A stretch of DNA of 51,712 nt from Glandiceps talaboti (lineage: Eukaryota; Hemichordata; Enteropneusta; Spengelidae), in contig NW_027554289.1 in the NCBI RefSeq assembly GCF_964340395.1, forward strand, positions 250,001-301,712. The letters are read 5' to 3'. Positions 11,521-23,700 of this stretch are shown here, piece after piece. The position numbers were made by a program, and so were the translations under genes. Each line of letters begins with the position of its first letter. Positions within the stretch are counted from its first letter, which is position 1. The notes under the pieces were generated by a model. The model saw only the letters and a list, made by a program, of their open reading frames with translations. It was not told the DNA's origin and searched no databases.

Positions 11521-14160
11521 GATGCAGATAAAAAGTTGTAATGGTCAAGCCAGAAATTGTCATGGTAATGAGAAATGTCAATCACCGATATTCGGTGTCT
11601 ACCTTGTAATACTTCACCATGTCATCATCATGTTGGCACAGTTGTGCGTTTTGCATAGAGACTATGTGACAAGCTGTGCAGTTTTCATATAAAATAGTTT
11701 TTGTTACTTCCACAAGTCAATATACTAATGATTTTATACATGCAAGCTGTACGTTCTTTTCAGTAAGAGTCTGAGTAATCTCGTCAAATATGTTACATAT
11801 ATTACTTATTCTACTATCATATTGATATTGTTGTCGGATAAGGGATTCATATTGTTCTGTAGGTGTCCACGACCGTGAGTCCCAAGGCGTTGTATTGAGG
11901 CCGTGTGTGTACATATTTGTTCATTACGAATAATTTATATATATACAATTCAAGCCCTGGAAATGTACACTATCCCCATTTTCAATTGATTTTGGTGAAC
12001 ACACATACACTCCTTATTGAATTGTACAAAGTCTTTTAGACCAAAGGCTAAATAATTTTCGCTTATTATACTTGAAAATTAAATCGAAATTATATTTACA
12101 CAAAAAAATTACAAATTATACACAGTACCATAACGAACAACATTGACTGGTAAAATAAAAAGGTAAGCAGTAAACGATGTAGCATTGTTATTTTTTATTT
12201 TATGTTATTTGCGACATATCAGTTCCAAATTGTACAGTAATTGTCAAATAACAAACAAAGGTTGAGTGTATTAAAGGAGCGCAGTCTTTAATTTTTTAAA
12301 TAGTTTTTAGAGTTACTGTTTTATTTTGATACACTTATTTGATTCGAACTACTAAATCGTGTTGAATCGTGTACAGTTCTAGCCTGGAATTTGGACGAAT
12401 GGTTCAATGGAACAGTTTAGTGGGTCGTTGAATTATCGATTCTGATTTGTTTTCATATGAGTGTCAGAATGTACTACGAAAATCAAGCTATAGGCAAACT
12501 AGGATAAACACAAACAAGAACTATATAGTAAAGCAACATGTTGATATAAGCTAGCAAAGAATGTTAATGTAATTACACTCATAGTATAGGATGAGGATGA
12601 GGTCTATATGAAGACAAGTTTCCTTGAAGGTGTCGCACATTCAATCTCATTCAGCATTTACACTATCTTGATGACAAGGTGTTATAGCGATACAGACCAC
12701 TTTTCTATAGTGGTCTGTGATCTATATAGCCAAGGCACCATTATCGCCACTTGTGTATCGTCCACATGCAACGACAACATAATAGTTTTACTTTGTGTCT
12801 ATCTGAGTTTGCCTACCGAATTAGTATTATGGTGTAATCTCATTTGATACGTTGACTTATAGCTGAAAGGGGTGCCCCATTTAGAGACGTAGACTGTGCT
12901 ACATTTAAACACTAATCGAGCTCAACATCTTCATTACGAAAGACGTTCACGCAAAATAGATTTAACAAACGTCTTGTTTTTTTTCAGTAATTGTTTTGTG
13001 ACATCTAAACGTTATTTTAGATCGAGATAAAAAGAAAATATAGTCATTTATTGAGTGATGTCAAAAGTTCAGTTTGAAATATATTATATTATTCTTTAAA
13101 ATTGATGAAATCAGAGAAGCCCAAGTTATCTGTTAGCAAAGCGGTTAAACCGACTAGGTCATTTCATTTACAAGTTTTGTATTAGGATTTTAATTCAATT
13201 TGCCTCATGGATTTAAATAAAATAAAATGAGTTGTTTTTCAAAACTGTGGAGACAAGAGTATTAAATGTATAGATAGTTTGCTCGAGTAATGCAGAATGC
13301 AGTCCTAACCTCCCAAACCCACTTTCAACCAAACCTGGCACAAATGTCAGACTCAAAAAGTTTAGTACAGAGGAGACTCTATTCAAGTGTCTGCATCCCT
13401 AGTCAAAGGAAAGCTTCTTTTTGGACAGTGACGTTTGACCTTGACCACAATCATCATGGTCAAATAAGAACTAACAAAATAACTAGAAGTTTTAAAACGT
13501 TCAAAAAAAAATTCTTTGGTATTAATCATTCTCGAATGACTAATCTGGCGGCGTTACAGTGACATCCAATCGTAATCACACGAATAGTTCAACTTATGAC
13601 TGAGGAGAAAGCAGATAAACGGATGACATTGAATTCAAAGCATGCATTTTTACAGGACTAGCTGGTGCACAACTATAAATTTAACAAGTTAGTATAGTTT
13701 CCATGAGAACAAGGTCTTGAAATGATTTCTTCGCTAATGTGGATCCATGTGGATCAATCTCTGTAGATAATGTCTCAGTACATCATTATATTCTGATGGG
13801 AGACAAAATTTATACAAAGGAGAATCGCTTTAGCTCAATAATCGTTTCTTCCTGGAACTGTTATCCCCTATTGGCCTAAAGACAATTAGCAAAGAGCACG
13901 ACTCTGGGACCGATTTCCTAAATCTAATTAACTCTAAAAGATAACAGTCGGCTCTTACTGATCTATGACGTATTGGAGATCCTAGAGATGAATTTGGCAT
14001 TGTAACGAATGACAATCTTGACAACTATAATACTAGTATTCCGTATTGATTTCTTTTAGCTTTAAGTGATTTCATGCTCAAACTTGTGAAATTCAAATAA
14101 CATTCCATAGCTTTTCCCAACAGAAACCACGAACACCTACATTCAATTTGCTACTTCATG
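11521..14160. other. Intergenic, no gene seen
   Basis: AT-rich sequence with open frames up to about 90 codons (for example 13290-13562 plus), none with a recognisable motif or splice context. Confidence 0.6.
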
Positions 14161-14252
14161 GTCTAGTTAACAGGTGAGCATTTTGGGATTGAACACCACA
14201 AGGAGACACATTTGAATGTCCGTTCCCAAAATGCTCACCTTTTTAACTAGAC
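14161..14252. repeat. 28-bp perfect-type inverted repeat with 35-nt loop
   Basis: Arms at 14161-14188 and 14224-14252 are reverse complements apart from one inserted base and one mismatch, including the shared core GGTGAGCATTTTGGGA. This makes a stable hairpin in DNA or RNA. It could be a tiny transposon end pair or a transcribed hairpin; no gene is adjacent. Confidence 0.9.
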
Positions 14253-15929
14253 TATTACTGCACAACCAATTTGTATATTCAACCTAAGGTTCAACCTGTC
14301 CTAGCAATGGATTTGTAAATTCAACCTGAGGAATGAGTCGTGATAATATCTGACAGGTGCCACTCGCCACTACTAGGACATTTTGTGATATAGCGAGAAA
14401 ACAGAACTGACAATCATCAATTGTTGTTGATTTACATAATTAATAATGCCTATAACATCATCAGTTTACATATTTTGAGGGTTGTAATACAGCCAAGACA
14501 ACTTTTCAAAAGATTGGAATGAAAGTGAATATATATCCCCCGGATTTCTAGTCATATCACAGATGTGTGAGTGTCATTCTTCAGATATATATCAACAGAA
14601 CACATAATATGTGCGATTTTGCACGATTTGTCATCAAATGCCCTGCCGGCAAGTGGAGAACTAGACGCAAATATCCGTGCAAATATATCTAGAACTGCAC
14701 TTCATATCGCATGTACAATATGAACAGTTGGGCATAACCGAATTCGCACATAAAAACAGTATAATTGGACAACTATTTTAGCTACATTCTCAGCTTCATT
14801 CTGAGCGTATATATGTAGTTTCCATATTTATATAAAAACACATTGTGAAATAAAACACATCCCTTGGTTTGAAGCAGTTATACATTCCGTGTGTGTGTGG
14901 AAAAGGTTAAACGCTTGAGGGTAGTGAATTGATAGCCTATCCTTGTATAGGTGAGTATATCTGACATTACAGCATGTTGTCGTTTCACGACAAAAACACC
15001 AGTACAGTATGTCACTATTAATGAAAATGATTAGCGATAGGTCATGAAATGCAATCCTTTCCATAAATCTATCATATTAAAAGAACACTACGAAACATAA
15101 TGGAGCGTTATTTCAATAGCATTTACGGTATAATGGAACACGCAATCAGTGAGCAGTATGTACACTGATGACAAGGTCGTACTTTCAAGCAGTTTTTTTT
15201 CAGTTTCCAAGGCAACGTGCCATACGTTTTTATTCTCTCGTTCCGTGTGTGTGTGTGTGTCCTTCATATTATTACTCGGTCAAGGTACCGAACATCCTCG
15301 TTAAATGCACAATTACAAAGGGAAGGGGTCGGGTAAGTATGGGAAGATACACCTTGGCTGCTGACAGGGAGTTTTACACTTTAGAAAGTCGCAAATTCTG
15401 ATTTCATGAGCTTAAGTTGTCGAAGGCAGCTGACATCAGATTTTTTATTCACGATTAACTAAAAAGTATGCTACTTGGCTGCTATGTCACTGCATGCACT
15501 CTTTTGTGGTTAAGTAACAATCTTCACATTCACCTAACCGCACTAAGACAACTTGGAGCATTTTGCTAACTTTCCATATCACTTGCTAATCGCGGGATTT
15601 TTTAAACCTAATTTTACCTGCGATATATTCAGGTTTTTTTCCCCCAAAGGGTTTATTTTATTTATCATGCCGTTGCAACTTGATTACTGTATAACCACTC
15701 GAGTCAGCAAATGCATTTATTTTTCAAACAATTCCGTATGAATTTATAAGTGCATTATATAGTTGGTCACGAATAAAGAGAAAACACATTTGAATCATGG
15801 TTAGGGTATAGGACTAGACACAGGTCTAAATTGGCAGCACTGAGAAACTCATTCCCATGGTAATAAGATTGCAAATAAATTTGGATTAACCTCAGTCAAG
15901 CAAACAATAATGATGTAATTTTGTTACGT
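14253..15929. other. Intergenic, no gene seen
   Basis: There is a small tandem duplication around 14270-14335 (TTCAACCTAAGG / TTCAACCTGAGG). Otherwise no supportable feature is visible. Confidence 0.55.
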
Positions 15930-16051
15930 ACAATTCACCACGAATGCTGGTCGTGTTTGAATTCAGCCATATGTCTCAACTTGGCAAGAATGTCAGCCCT
16001 ATGTATGTATGTATGTATGTATGTATGTATGTATGTATGTATGTGTGTGTG

Positions 16052-16083
<32 letters not shown>

Positions 16084-16660
16084 TGCGTATGTATGTATGT
16101 ATGTATGTATGTATGTATGTATGTATGTATGTCAGAATTCAGCAAGAATGAGTAATTTGTCTGAATCCAGAAAGATCCAGAAAGAATGACACCTCAACAA
16201 GAATGAAGTCATTTGTCTAAATTCAGAAAGAATGACAGCCCTGACTCTCAATCTAGTAATAATGACAGTCGTATGCCTCAATTCGGCAAGAATGCCAACC
16301 CAGTGTGTCAATCCAGCAAGAATGACAGCCTTGTATCTCAAGCCAGCAAGAATGAAAATACGTATCTGGATCCAGTAAGATAAGAATGACAGTCGTATTT
16401 TCGAATTCGGGAAGAATATGAAGAATATGTTCTCAAGCCAGAAAGAATGACATCCCTGTATCTCAATCCAGCAAGAATGACAGCCTTTGGCCCCAACTCA
16501 GAAATAAGGACAGCCCTGTGCTTCAATTTGGCAAGAATGGCTGCACTCTGTCTTAACTTGGTAGTCCTTATGTCTCAATTCAGAGAGAGTGACAGCCGTG
16601 TCTCAAATCAACATGTTGCTCCAATGTTTCTTAAAAGGGCTCAAAGCGATTCTAAAGTTA
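15930..16660. repeat. Minisatellite, ~40-bp unit (CAGCAAGAATGACAGCCCTGT...TCTCAATC)
   Basis: Roughly 14 copies of a unit of about 40 bases built on CAGCAAGAATGACAGCC and TGTCTCAATT. The first units flank the microsatellite at 15999-16132, which appears to have grown from the CCTATGTATG part of one unit. Confidence 0.88.
15999..16132. repeat. Compound microsatellite (TATG)n(TG)n(CGTG)n(TATG)n
   Basis: Four blocks in series: TATG repeats, a TG run, CGTG repeats, then TATG repeats again. It is nested inside the minisatellite. Confidence 0.97.
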
Positions 16661-16914
16661 AAGTATTCACTCTTGCAATAGTATAAAGTAACAGTCACTA
16701 GATTGTGGATAATGAAGATGGGGGAGGGGGTGCAAAAGAAAGGATATCTAAGTAATGAGGGATAACAATACAACAAACCTTGGATAAGAAGGGAAGTGAA
16801 ATACTTTCAGAAATGGTTTCCATGCAGTAGGAATCTCACTCAAAGGACTCTGATTGCAAGAAGTAAGTGCTTAATATAAGAATAGAAATTGATACTGGCC
16901 TCCATGCAGTATAG

Positions 16915-17073
16915 TTATTAGGAATAAGGTTACCTTTTTTGAGTCTTGTTCAAGCAACTGCATAAATAGCCAGATGGCTTAGCGTCATTACGTAAAAAGA
17001 CGTCTGAGATTCAGACAAAAGTTATGTAGTCGCTTTAAACCAGACCCAAAAAAGGTAACTTTAGTCCTATTGA
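16915..17073. mobile_element. MITE-like element with ~32-bp inverted ends
   Basis: Ends GGTTACCTTTTTTGAGTC (16928-16945) and its near complement GACCCAAAAAAGGTAACTT (17043-17061), with weaker pairing continuing outward through TATTAGGAATAA and TTAGTCCTATTG. The 95-base centre is unrelated to the ends. No clear target duplication is visible, so the class is uncertain. Confidence 0.65.
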
Positions 17074-17980
17074 GGTGATATGTTTGACAAGAGAGATAGG
17101 AAATATGATTCTCCCACATGTCTAATAGATTGAACAATCGGAACTGATTTCTTAATGACTATCTCCATGTTATAGCCCAAATTCCTCTACCATCTTACAC
17201 TGTAGTAAGGGTTGCTTACTGCCGTAGTGTATATTTGGTTTTCAACTTGCCCAATTTGCTTATCCTTTAATGTGCATCTTTAGATCGCAAGGAAAAACAA
17301 TGCTATCACCCTAATAACTGTTTAGGTTGTATGTTTTGACCAAAATTAATATATTTTTGGCCCTAGTTTGCACATTAACATTGACAGTCACCTTGTCTTG
17401 AACTTTTCATCTAGACCATCACTCATGAAAGTACAAGCACAGACCAAGCACTCATGCACACACTCCTCATACACTAGAAGGTTCCATTATACCATTACAT
17501 AGATGAAACAATCAGTACATAACTCAATATCTATTTTATTTCTCAAGTTCCCTTTCAACTAAGAAAAAAACGAACACAAATTCTCCCAGAGATATAGACA
17601 ATATTACAATTAAAAGTTGAAAACATAGGTTTGATAAATAGAATAGAATAGCTTTCAATCCACCGTTTGATATGCTTATAAAAAAAATCATATGACATTG
17701 AAAGACAGAAGTGTAGAAAACGTAAAATACGATGCACACATTTCTAATGTTTCAAATTTATTTACCTTTTGAGGTTATCAAGACCCAGTCCCAGGAATCT
17801 CTTCCTTCTCCTTCTGATATGACACATGGAAGAAGACAGTGCCTTTCCCCTCCTAAAAGAAAGCCCCCCCCCCCCTAATGAAAGTACCCTCTCCTTTAAT
17901 TCCCAACTCTTCACCCTAACAAACTACTATTCATCAACATAAAATAAACATTTGAATTTACATCCCTTATTGTGAGTTCT

Positions 17981-18083
17981 ACTAGCCTATAATCCAGGTG
18001 ATTTGGATTTTGAATTTTGATTTCTCCATCATGGGGAAATAATGATTTAAAACACCAATCCGCATGGATTCCAGGCTAGAGTC
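17981..18083. repeat. Imperfect inverted repeat, about 100 bp
   Basis: ACTAGCCTATAATCCAGG at 17981-17998 pairs with CCAGGCTAGAGT and TGGATT near 18064-18082, with several mismatches. It is probably a decayed fold-back element. Confidence 0.5.
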
Positions 18084-19626
18084 CTACTGATTTCAGCATT
18101 AATTGATTATTTCTTAAAACATCCGACATTATTTGTATCTGGCACATTTGAAGACAAATATAAGAAGATAGATATATAGTTAGTGACATGGACACCTAAA
18201 AAATTTCATTACAGAATCACTTGAACTGGAAATATTCACAAATGTGAAATGGTACATGATAAAGACTATTTTTAATAATGCTATGAGGTATAAATTCATC
18301 CTACTGTCATGTTGGGTGTACCATACTGGTAATCTTCATAAAACTGATGTGGTACATCATAAATGCTCTTTCAATGTTATGCTATGCGGTAACGCACACT
18401 AATGCTATTAGCTGTACCATCATTTTTTTCTGCTTCCTCTTTTAAGAGTTGTCGTATGTTCCATTAAATATAGTTACAATGAAATAATCTAATGGCATTA
18501 TCAAATGATGTAAAGCAACACCTGTCTGTCAGCTGTAGCAGAATTGTACGCTCACAAACAAAGTGCTTTTTTATATAGTTTATATTCTCGTGTCAAAATA
18601 AGAAGCTGCTATTTCTTGCAAACTTGAATATAAACGATACTATAGAACAAAGATAGGGTTATGATGTAAATGAAATACAAACAGCTGTTCAGTTCTGTAC
18701 CTGTATGCCTAGCACAACCGATGCTTTAACTTGTGATAAGGCTCCATCATGCATATGTAATATGGAGAGAGAGAGCAATGAACAGTTTATTAAAGCCTTT
18801 GTCATATCAGGATATGTATGCACTTACACAGTTTTCGTTTTGGTAGAGTCAATGTATCCCAGCATGCACTGCATGACCTGTGACCTGACCTTTAACATCA
18901 TGCGCCATGCTTGTGTCATATAAAGCATGTAACTGCTCATTCATTACTGTATGAAATTCACATTTTCAAGGTGGAGTCAGGTGACATGACTCCAGATTAT
19001 TGTTTAGTTTATAATTACATGCATCCATGAGTGACCAATACTATAGAAATCTAACATGTCAGTAATCATTTCTATCACGATAACCATAAAACAAAATTGG
19101 AATTGGAATCTATTTCAATACATTATATGCATTACTTTTCCATATTCTGTTTCTATAAACTCAATTTCTAAAACTAATTAATACCATTTTCAAATGCTTA
19201 CTTTAATATCGCATACACTGAAAGCAAATAAAGATCTATATAATGATCACCTGGAAATTTGATACATGAAAATAACACATCTTTTTTACAAAAAGTTATG
19301 CATTATGATAACAAATACTACATTCAATTCATTAGTAGATCATGTGTGTTTCCTTACAAGCCATAATGACCTTAAATACCCTCTGTTAACGGCATTGTAT
19401 CACACTGACAACAGTGACAAGATGTAATTCTATGTCACTATTACAGAAGCAATCATTCCAGCTTGCTGTTGCTATGGCCATGGTCATGGTTACTATGGAT
19501 TTTTGTACTGATTGTGGTATGTTAATTTACATTATGGTTATAACACTTAATTTAATCCATTGCCATGGTTACTATCAGATATTAGGATTTTTTGAAACAT
19601 TATTTTAACCCCCCATCTTGCAGTTA

Positions 19627-19640
19627 TTTATTAATTTATT
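19627..19640 (-). terminator. PSME4: Candidate poly(A) signals (AATAAA x2) for PSME4
   Basis: Two AATAAA hexamers on the minus strand (19627-19632 and 19635-19640) are the first canonical ones I found after the PSME4 stop codon. They would imply a 3' UTR of about 1 kb. Non-canonical signals nearer the stop are possible. Confidence 0.3.
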
Positions 19641-20364
19641 TTAAAGCAGTAACAGTTGCTATGTATGTGGTAATTGAAGTTATGTTTTTTGTTATATTCT
19701 GTTTTGCATCCCTTTGTACACACTTTCCACCTACATATTCAGAAGTATAGCCACATGACGTCACAGGCAGACAATTGACCTTGCCTATAACTCTCCACCA
19801 CTCCACAACCGTATGTCCAGCTGTACAGTAAATCAAAATTCCTAGTAAATTATAACATCACGACATTGAATCATGTTAGCGGGAGAACGAGATGTACCAA
19901 AAAAACTCAAATATAAATGTGTGTCAACAGAACATGTTATAGCTCTTCCAAAAAGAAAGCAAAAAACAGACCAGACACATATACATCCTACACAAATGAC
20001 AATCTTCAATCTCGATAAATTACAGCATTACTTTCAATATTCTCTGATATCGACTTTGTGGGATGTATATGCTGATGCACGCAGTGTGAAGGAAAAGATA
20101 TTACCAGAGGACAATTGAGGAAAAGTAATAACCAATATCACACCTCCACAATTGGATCAAAAGAGTTTTTAAAGGCCAGCCTTGAGGCATAGATTGTGTT
20201 CATTTCATGATTGCCCAGAATTAACTAGTATGATGGCAGCAATATTAGTTCCTCTAGGTCAGACAGTGGCACTTCATCCCTTAAATAAATTGATTTCATT
20301 ATTTTTCTCTCTGTGTATAAAGTCATTTTGACTGGCTAGGTTCAGTGCATGCAATATCTTAAGT

Positions 20365-20650
20365 TGTCTTTGTGTGTCTTGCTATGTTTCAGGGATCTAC
20401 ATCCATATAATCTTCTTGGCGCAAAAATAAAGTTGTTCTGTGTGGCCTACTTAAACTTCATTTTTCTTTATGAACCCTAAAATGGCAGCACATTGGTTTG
20501 TGTGACCTTGCTATACTATACAAAGTTGCTTCCTAATCATATTAGTGGCAGCACGTTGGTTTACGCGAAGTGGCTATTAAAATGTCACGTTTCTTCCTGA
20601 ACATACTAGTGGCAGCACTTCAACTGGGGTTTGTGTGTCTTGTATCTTAG
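20365..20650. repeat. Degenerate tandem repeat reaching the PSME4 stop codon
   Basis: Three to four copies of a roughly 62-75 base unit containing (on the plus strand) GTGGCAGCAC, TTGGTTTGTGTG and TTCTTCCTGAACAT. The copy nearest the gene runs into the stop codon, so the repeat forms the start of the PSME4 3' UTR. Confidence 0.7.
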
Positions 20651-20781
20651 GCATAGTAGCATGGAGAAACAAGCAAATCTGTGAGTACAACTAGCTGGTC
20701 ATCTGTGAATTGTCGTTTATGTTCCTGCCAATTGTCATGATGGGTTCTCTTAAAGTCTGATAATGTCTTCTTTACTGTCAT
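20647..20781 (-). CDS. PSME4: PSME4 terminal coding exon
   Basis: Encodes 44 residues from MTVKKTL to CYYA and the TAA stop at 20647-20649. It is almost identical to the vertebrate C-terminus ([17 protein letters not shown]). The final Tyr-Tyr-Ala is the proteasome-docking tail. The acceptor is CACAG before ATGACAG; the exon enters in phase 0. Confidence 0.97.
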   Translation of the reverse strand: MTVKKTLSDFKRTHHDNWQEHKRQFTDDQLVVLTDLLVSPCYYA

Positions 20782-23700
20782 CTGTGGTACAAAAAAAAAA
20801 GAAAATAAGAAATGAACCATAAATACTTCAGTATGTATAAAATCCCTATCCCAAAAACGCTGGCAAAAAGAACATAAAATACTTAGTAATGAAAATTTCT
20901 ACTTACAGTTGAAAAAATTTCTTGGAAGTGAATCCCAAATTTTTGCTGATGACTCATCAGAATTGTCAGGTGTGCACACATGAAATGAGCTTTCAGAGAA
21001 ACAGTTGGGATCTCCATACCTGCATCCCAGCAGTTTAAAGGGGGCTTCATTTAGTGGGTACATGTGGCTTCCTTCAACCTGTATCTGTTACACTGTTTCT
21101 CTCAAGCTCATTTTGTGTGTCTCTTCTGAGACATGGGGACAACAGCCTACTGTAGTACACCCCTGATGATGCTGATGAGACAGACATTAGCAAACATTTT
21201 TTGAATCTGTGAGTAGAAATTTTCATTACTAAGTATGAACTCAGAGTCCATGAATATTTATTACTATAATATCAAATATATTAGTTTTTTTTATATATAA
21301 TATGAATTTAATATGTGGTATATATACAATGTACCTACATGTAACATACTAGTAATATATATTTAGGTTTATCATTGTGGGTATAAGGTATTAAACGCAG
21401 TTTTCATGTCTCCTCCTTAGCTTCTTAGCTGCTGACTTAAAAGACATTGATTAATCCTCATTCAGTAGTAGGAGAATATCAATGTTGATGTCGACCTGTA
21501 TGCATACTTACCCTTACTAAAGGAAAGAAATAACCACAGGATTTAGAGGTACATGTTCTGAGGAAAGGTAGAGCTACACTGCATGCACTGCATGGCAAGT
21601 AATTTACAATTTAAATCAATGACAAAAACCCTGGCTACAATTCTCGGTACCCGAAATAGAATACTGCTGCCTAGGTACATCTTAAAAATAATGAACATTT
21701 GATTTCTTGGTCGACACTGTAACTTCCACTCCACGCACTTTACATTCATTACTATAGGCACGCGTGAAAATAAGTCGACCTTCTAGTTCTATTTTGACCC
21801 TTTAGCAGGAGGTAAAAAGCTATTGAAGGTACCGAGAATTTCCTGCTATTAAAATCATTCTGACATTTCAAGATATCCTGCTGATATTTAGAGTTTTTCA
21901 CCAATGCTTCACGTAATCTTACTCAATAATAACAACTCCAGGAATAAATTCTCACTGATGTATTAGAATGATTAGTCTGACATCTGAGTATCCTACATGT
22001 ATATCATTTCAAATGAGAAGTAGCTGCTATCCTGCTACGCATACGAGTGTTTGCATTCCATGTCATCTGCATCTTATGAAAAGGAGAATTGGATGTTGTC
22101 ATAAAGACACATTGAAAAGAATTAGTTTTCATTCTATTGTAAAGGTCACTGTTCATATTGAACACCTACGAACATAGTGAAAGTATTCATTTCTGTTGCG
22201 CTGTAAAGTTCCGAGTTCAATTGAACACCTACAGTGTGATGACAGCTAGTGAAGTAAATTGTAAGATGGGCTATTCTGAGAGTTAAAGCGAAATGTAGGA
22301 TTCAGAGACTGAACACTGAAACAATTTGTTTGTTTTGATGTTTGATGTGAAGCCTAAAGGCAACAGGTGCATTTTGGCCAATACAAAAGAAAGAATTGTT
22401 TCTGGTTAGAACATTTTATGTAAAGTGGTGTGACAATGCAATTTTTTCTCTTTTTTTGCCAAACCTGTCACTAAATTTACTATTTATGACTTACTGTTCT
22501 TTTTATTTTGTACTTTAGAGCAAGTGGGAATGTGGGGCAGATGTCATTTACTTGTTCATGATTGGCTCTGCAGTTGGCTTCACTGAAATAGGGAGGTTTT
22601 TTTTGTGTAGAGTAATACCATACTAAATAATACGGAGTAAAATATTCGTAAATAATTCACAACTGTTACAGTGGAAAGGTCACATGGATATCAAAGGCAA
22701 TCATTTTCATAGCATTTTTCCATTTCAATAGACAAATGACAAGAGAAAGTAATCTGAAATCTGATGTTGTCATGGTGATAACAGGATTGTCTCCTCTCCA
22801 TTTCACTACTCTACTAATTCTACATCAACGTGTAACTTTTTGTGTATTTTTTATTAACCTATAAAATACTTTGAATGTTAACAGCACACAGATTTCCAAA
22901 GCCACATATAAACAATAAAATTCTGTAATAAATATACATGTTGTGGCTTTGAAATATTTGGCAAAAATTGCATTTGATTCAAAGTATAACAGTTATTCTC
23001 AGTAAATTGAAACAAAATAAAATAACTGCTGAAACCAAGACATCTGCTCTTTATTTGCATTATGAAGCAAATTCAACCTGTCAGAACATTATAGTGTTTT
23101 TTGTTAAAAGTTATTTTAATACATAACAGGGTAATGTATTTTATAAATAACATGTTGAAAAGTGAATTCGTTTGTGTTTTCATTATATTGTGTATTCAAA
23201 TTCAGATCATCAAAGTGGAATGGAATTTTTGTTTTCACAATCAATGGATTGTAAAATGATAAGTGTACCATTTGTAGCGGTAAGAATGACTGAAATTATC
23301 ACTCCATGGCAACGTAAGTAGATCAGGGGTTTGTTGACTGCAAGTAATATCTACCAGTAACTTATACCGATGCTGTCTGGTGGATTTGAAATGTTCTAAA
23401 GTTATAACATGTGACAGGGGTTGGCATGTTGATATATTCAGATAAAGACAGTGTGCGAATGAAAAAAGTATTTGTCTTTTTTTTTCAACTGTGGAAGATG
23501 ATAGGTAATTTGCAGTACTTACTTATTCTTTGTATGTCCTGGTAGACACGTACGTAAGCAATATTTCTACATTAAAATTATTCTGTATGAATGATGATGT
23601 ATCCATGTAATAATTTAAAATGAAAATTTTCGCCTAAATCTAAAGACATCAGAAAAAAACCATATACATTTGAAATTGATTTAATATGCAAATTTCACCC

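Larger units (their letters stand above)
16661..20364. other. Intergenic, no protein-coding gene seen
   Basis: Holds two hairpin-forming inverted repeats (16915-17073 and 17981-18083) and a weak tandem duplication around 18246-18420 (GGTACAT-ATAAA). An 81-codon plus-strand frame at 19873-20118 is unrecognised and lies antisense to the likely PSME4 3' UTR. Confidence 0.5.

Noticed and set aside
16950-17040. tRNA-like box A (TGGCTTAGCG) inside the 16.9-kb inverted repeat
   Set aside because: There is no convincing box B, acceptor stem or cloverleaf, so no tRNA or SINE call is made.
19873-20118. 81-codon plus-strand frame with a plausible soluble-protein composition
   Set aside because: No recognisable motif, and it lies antisense to the probable PSME4 3' UTR; noted only within the intergenic entry.
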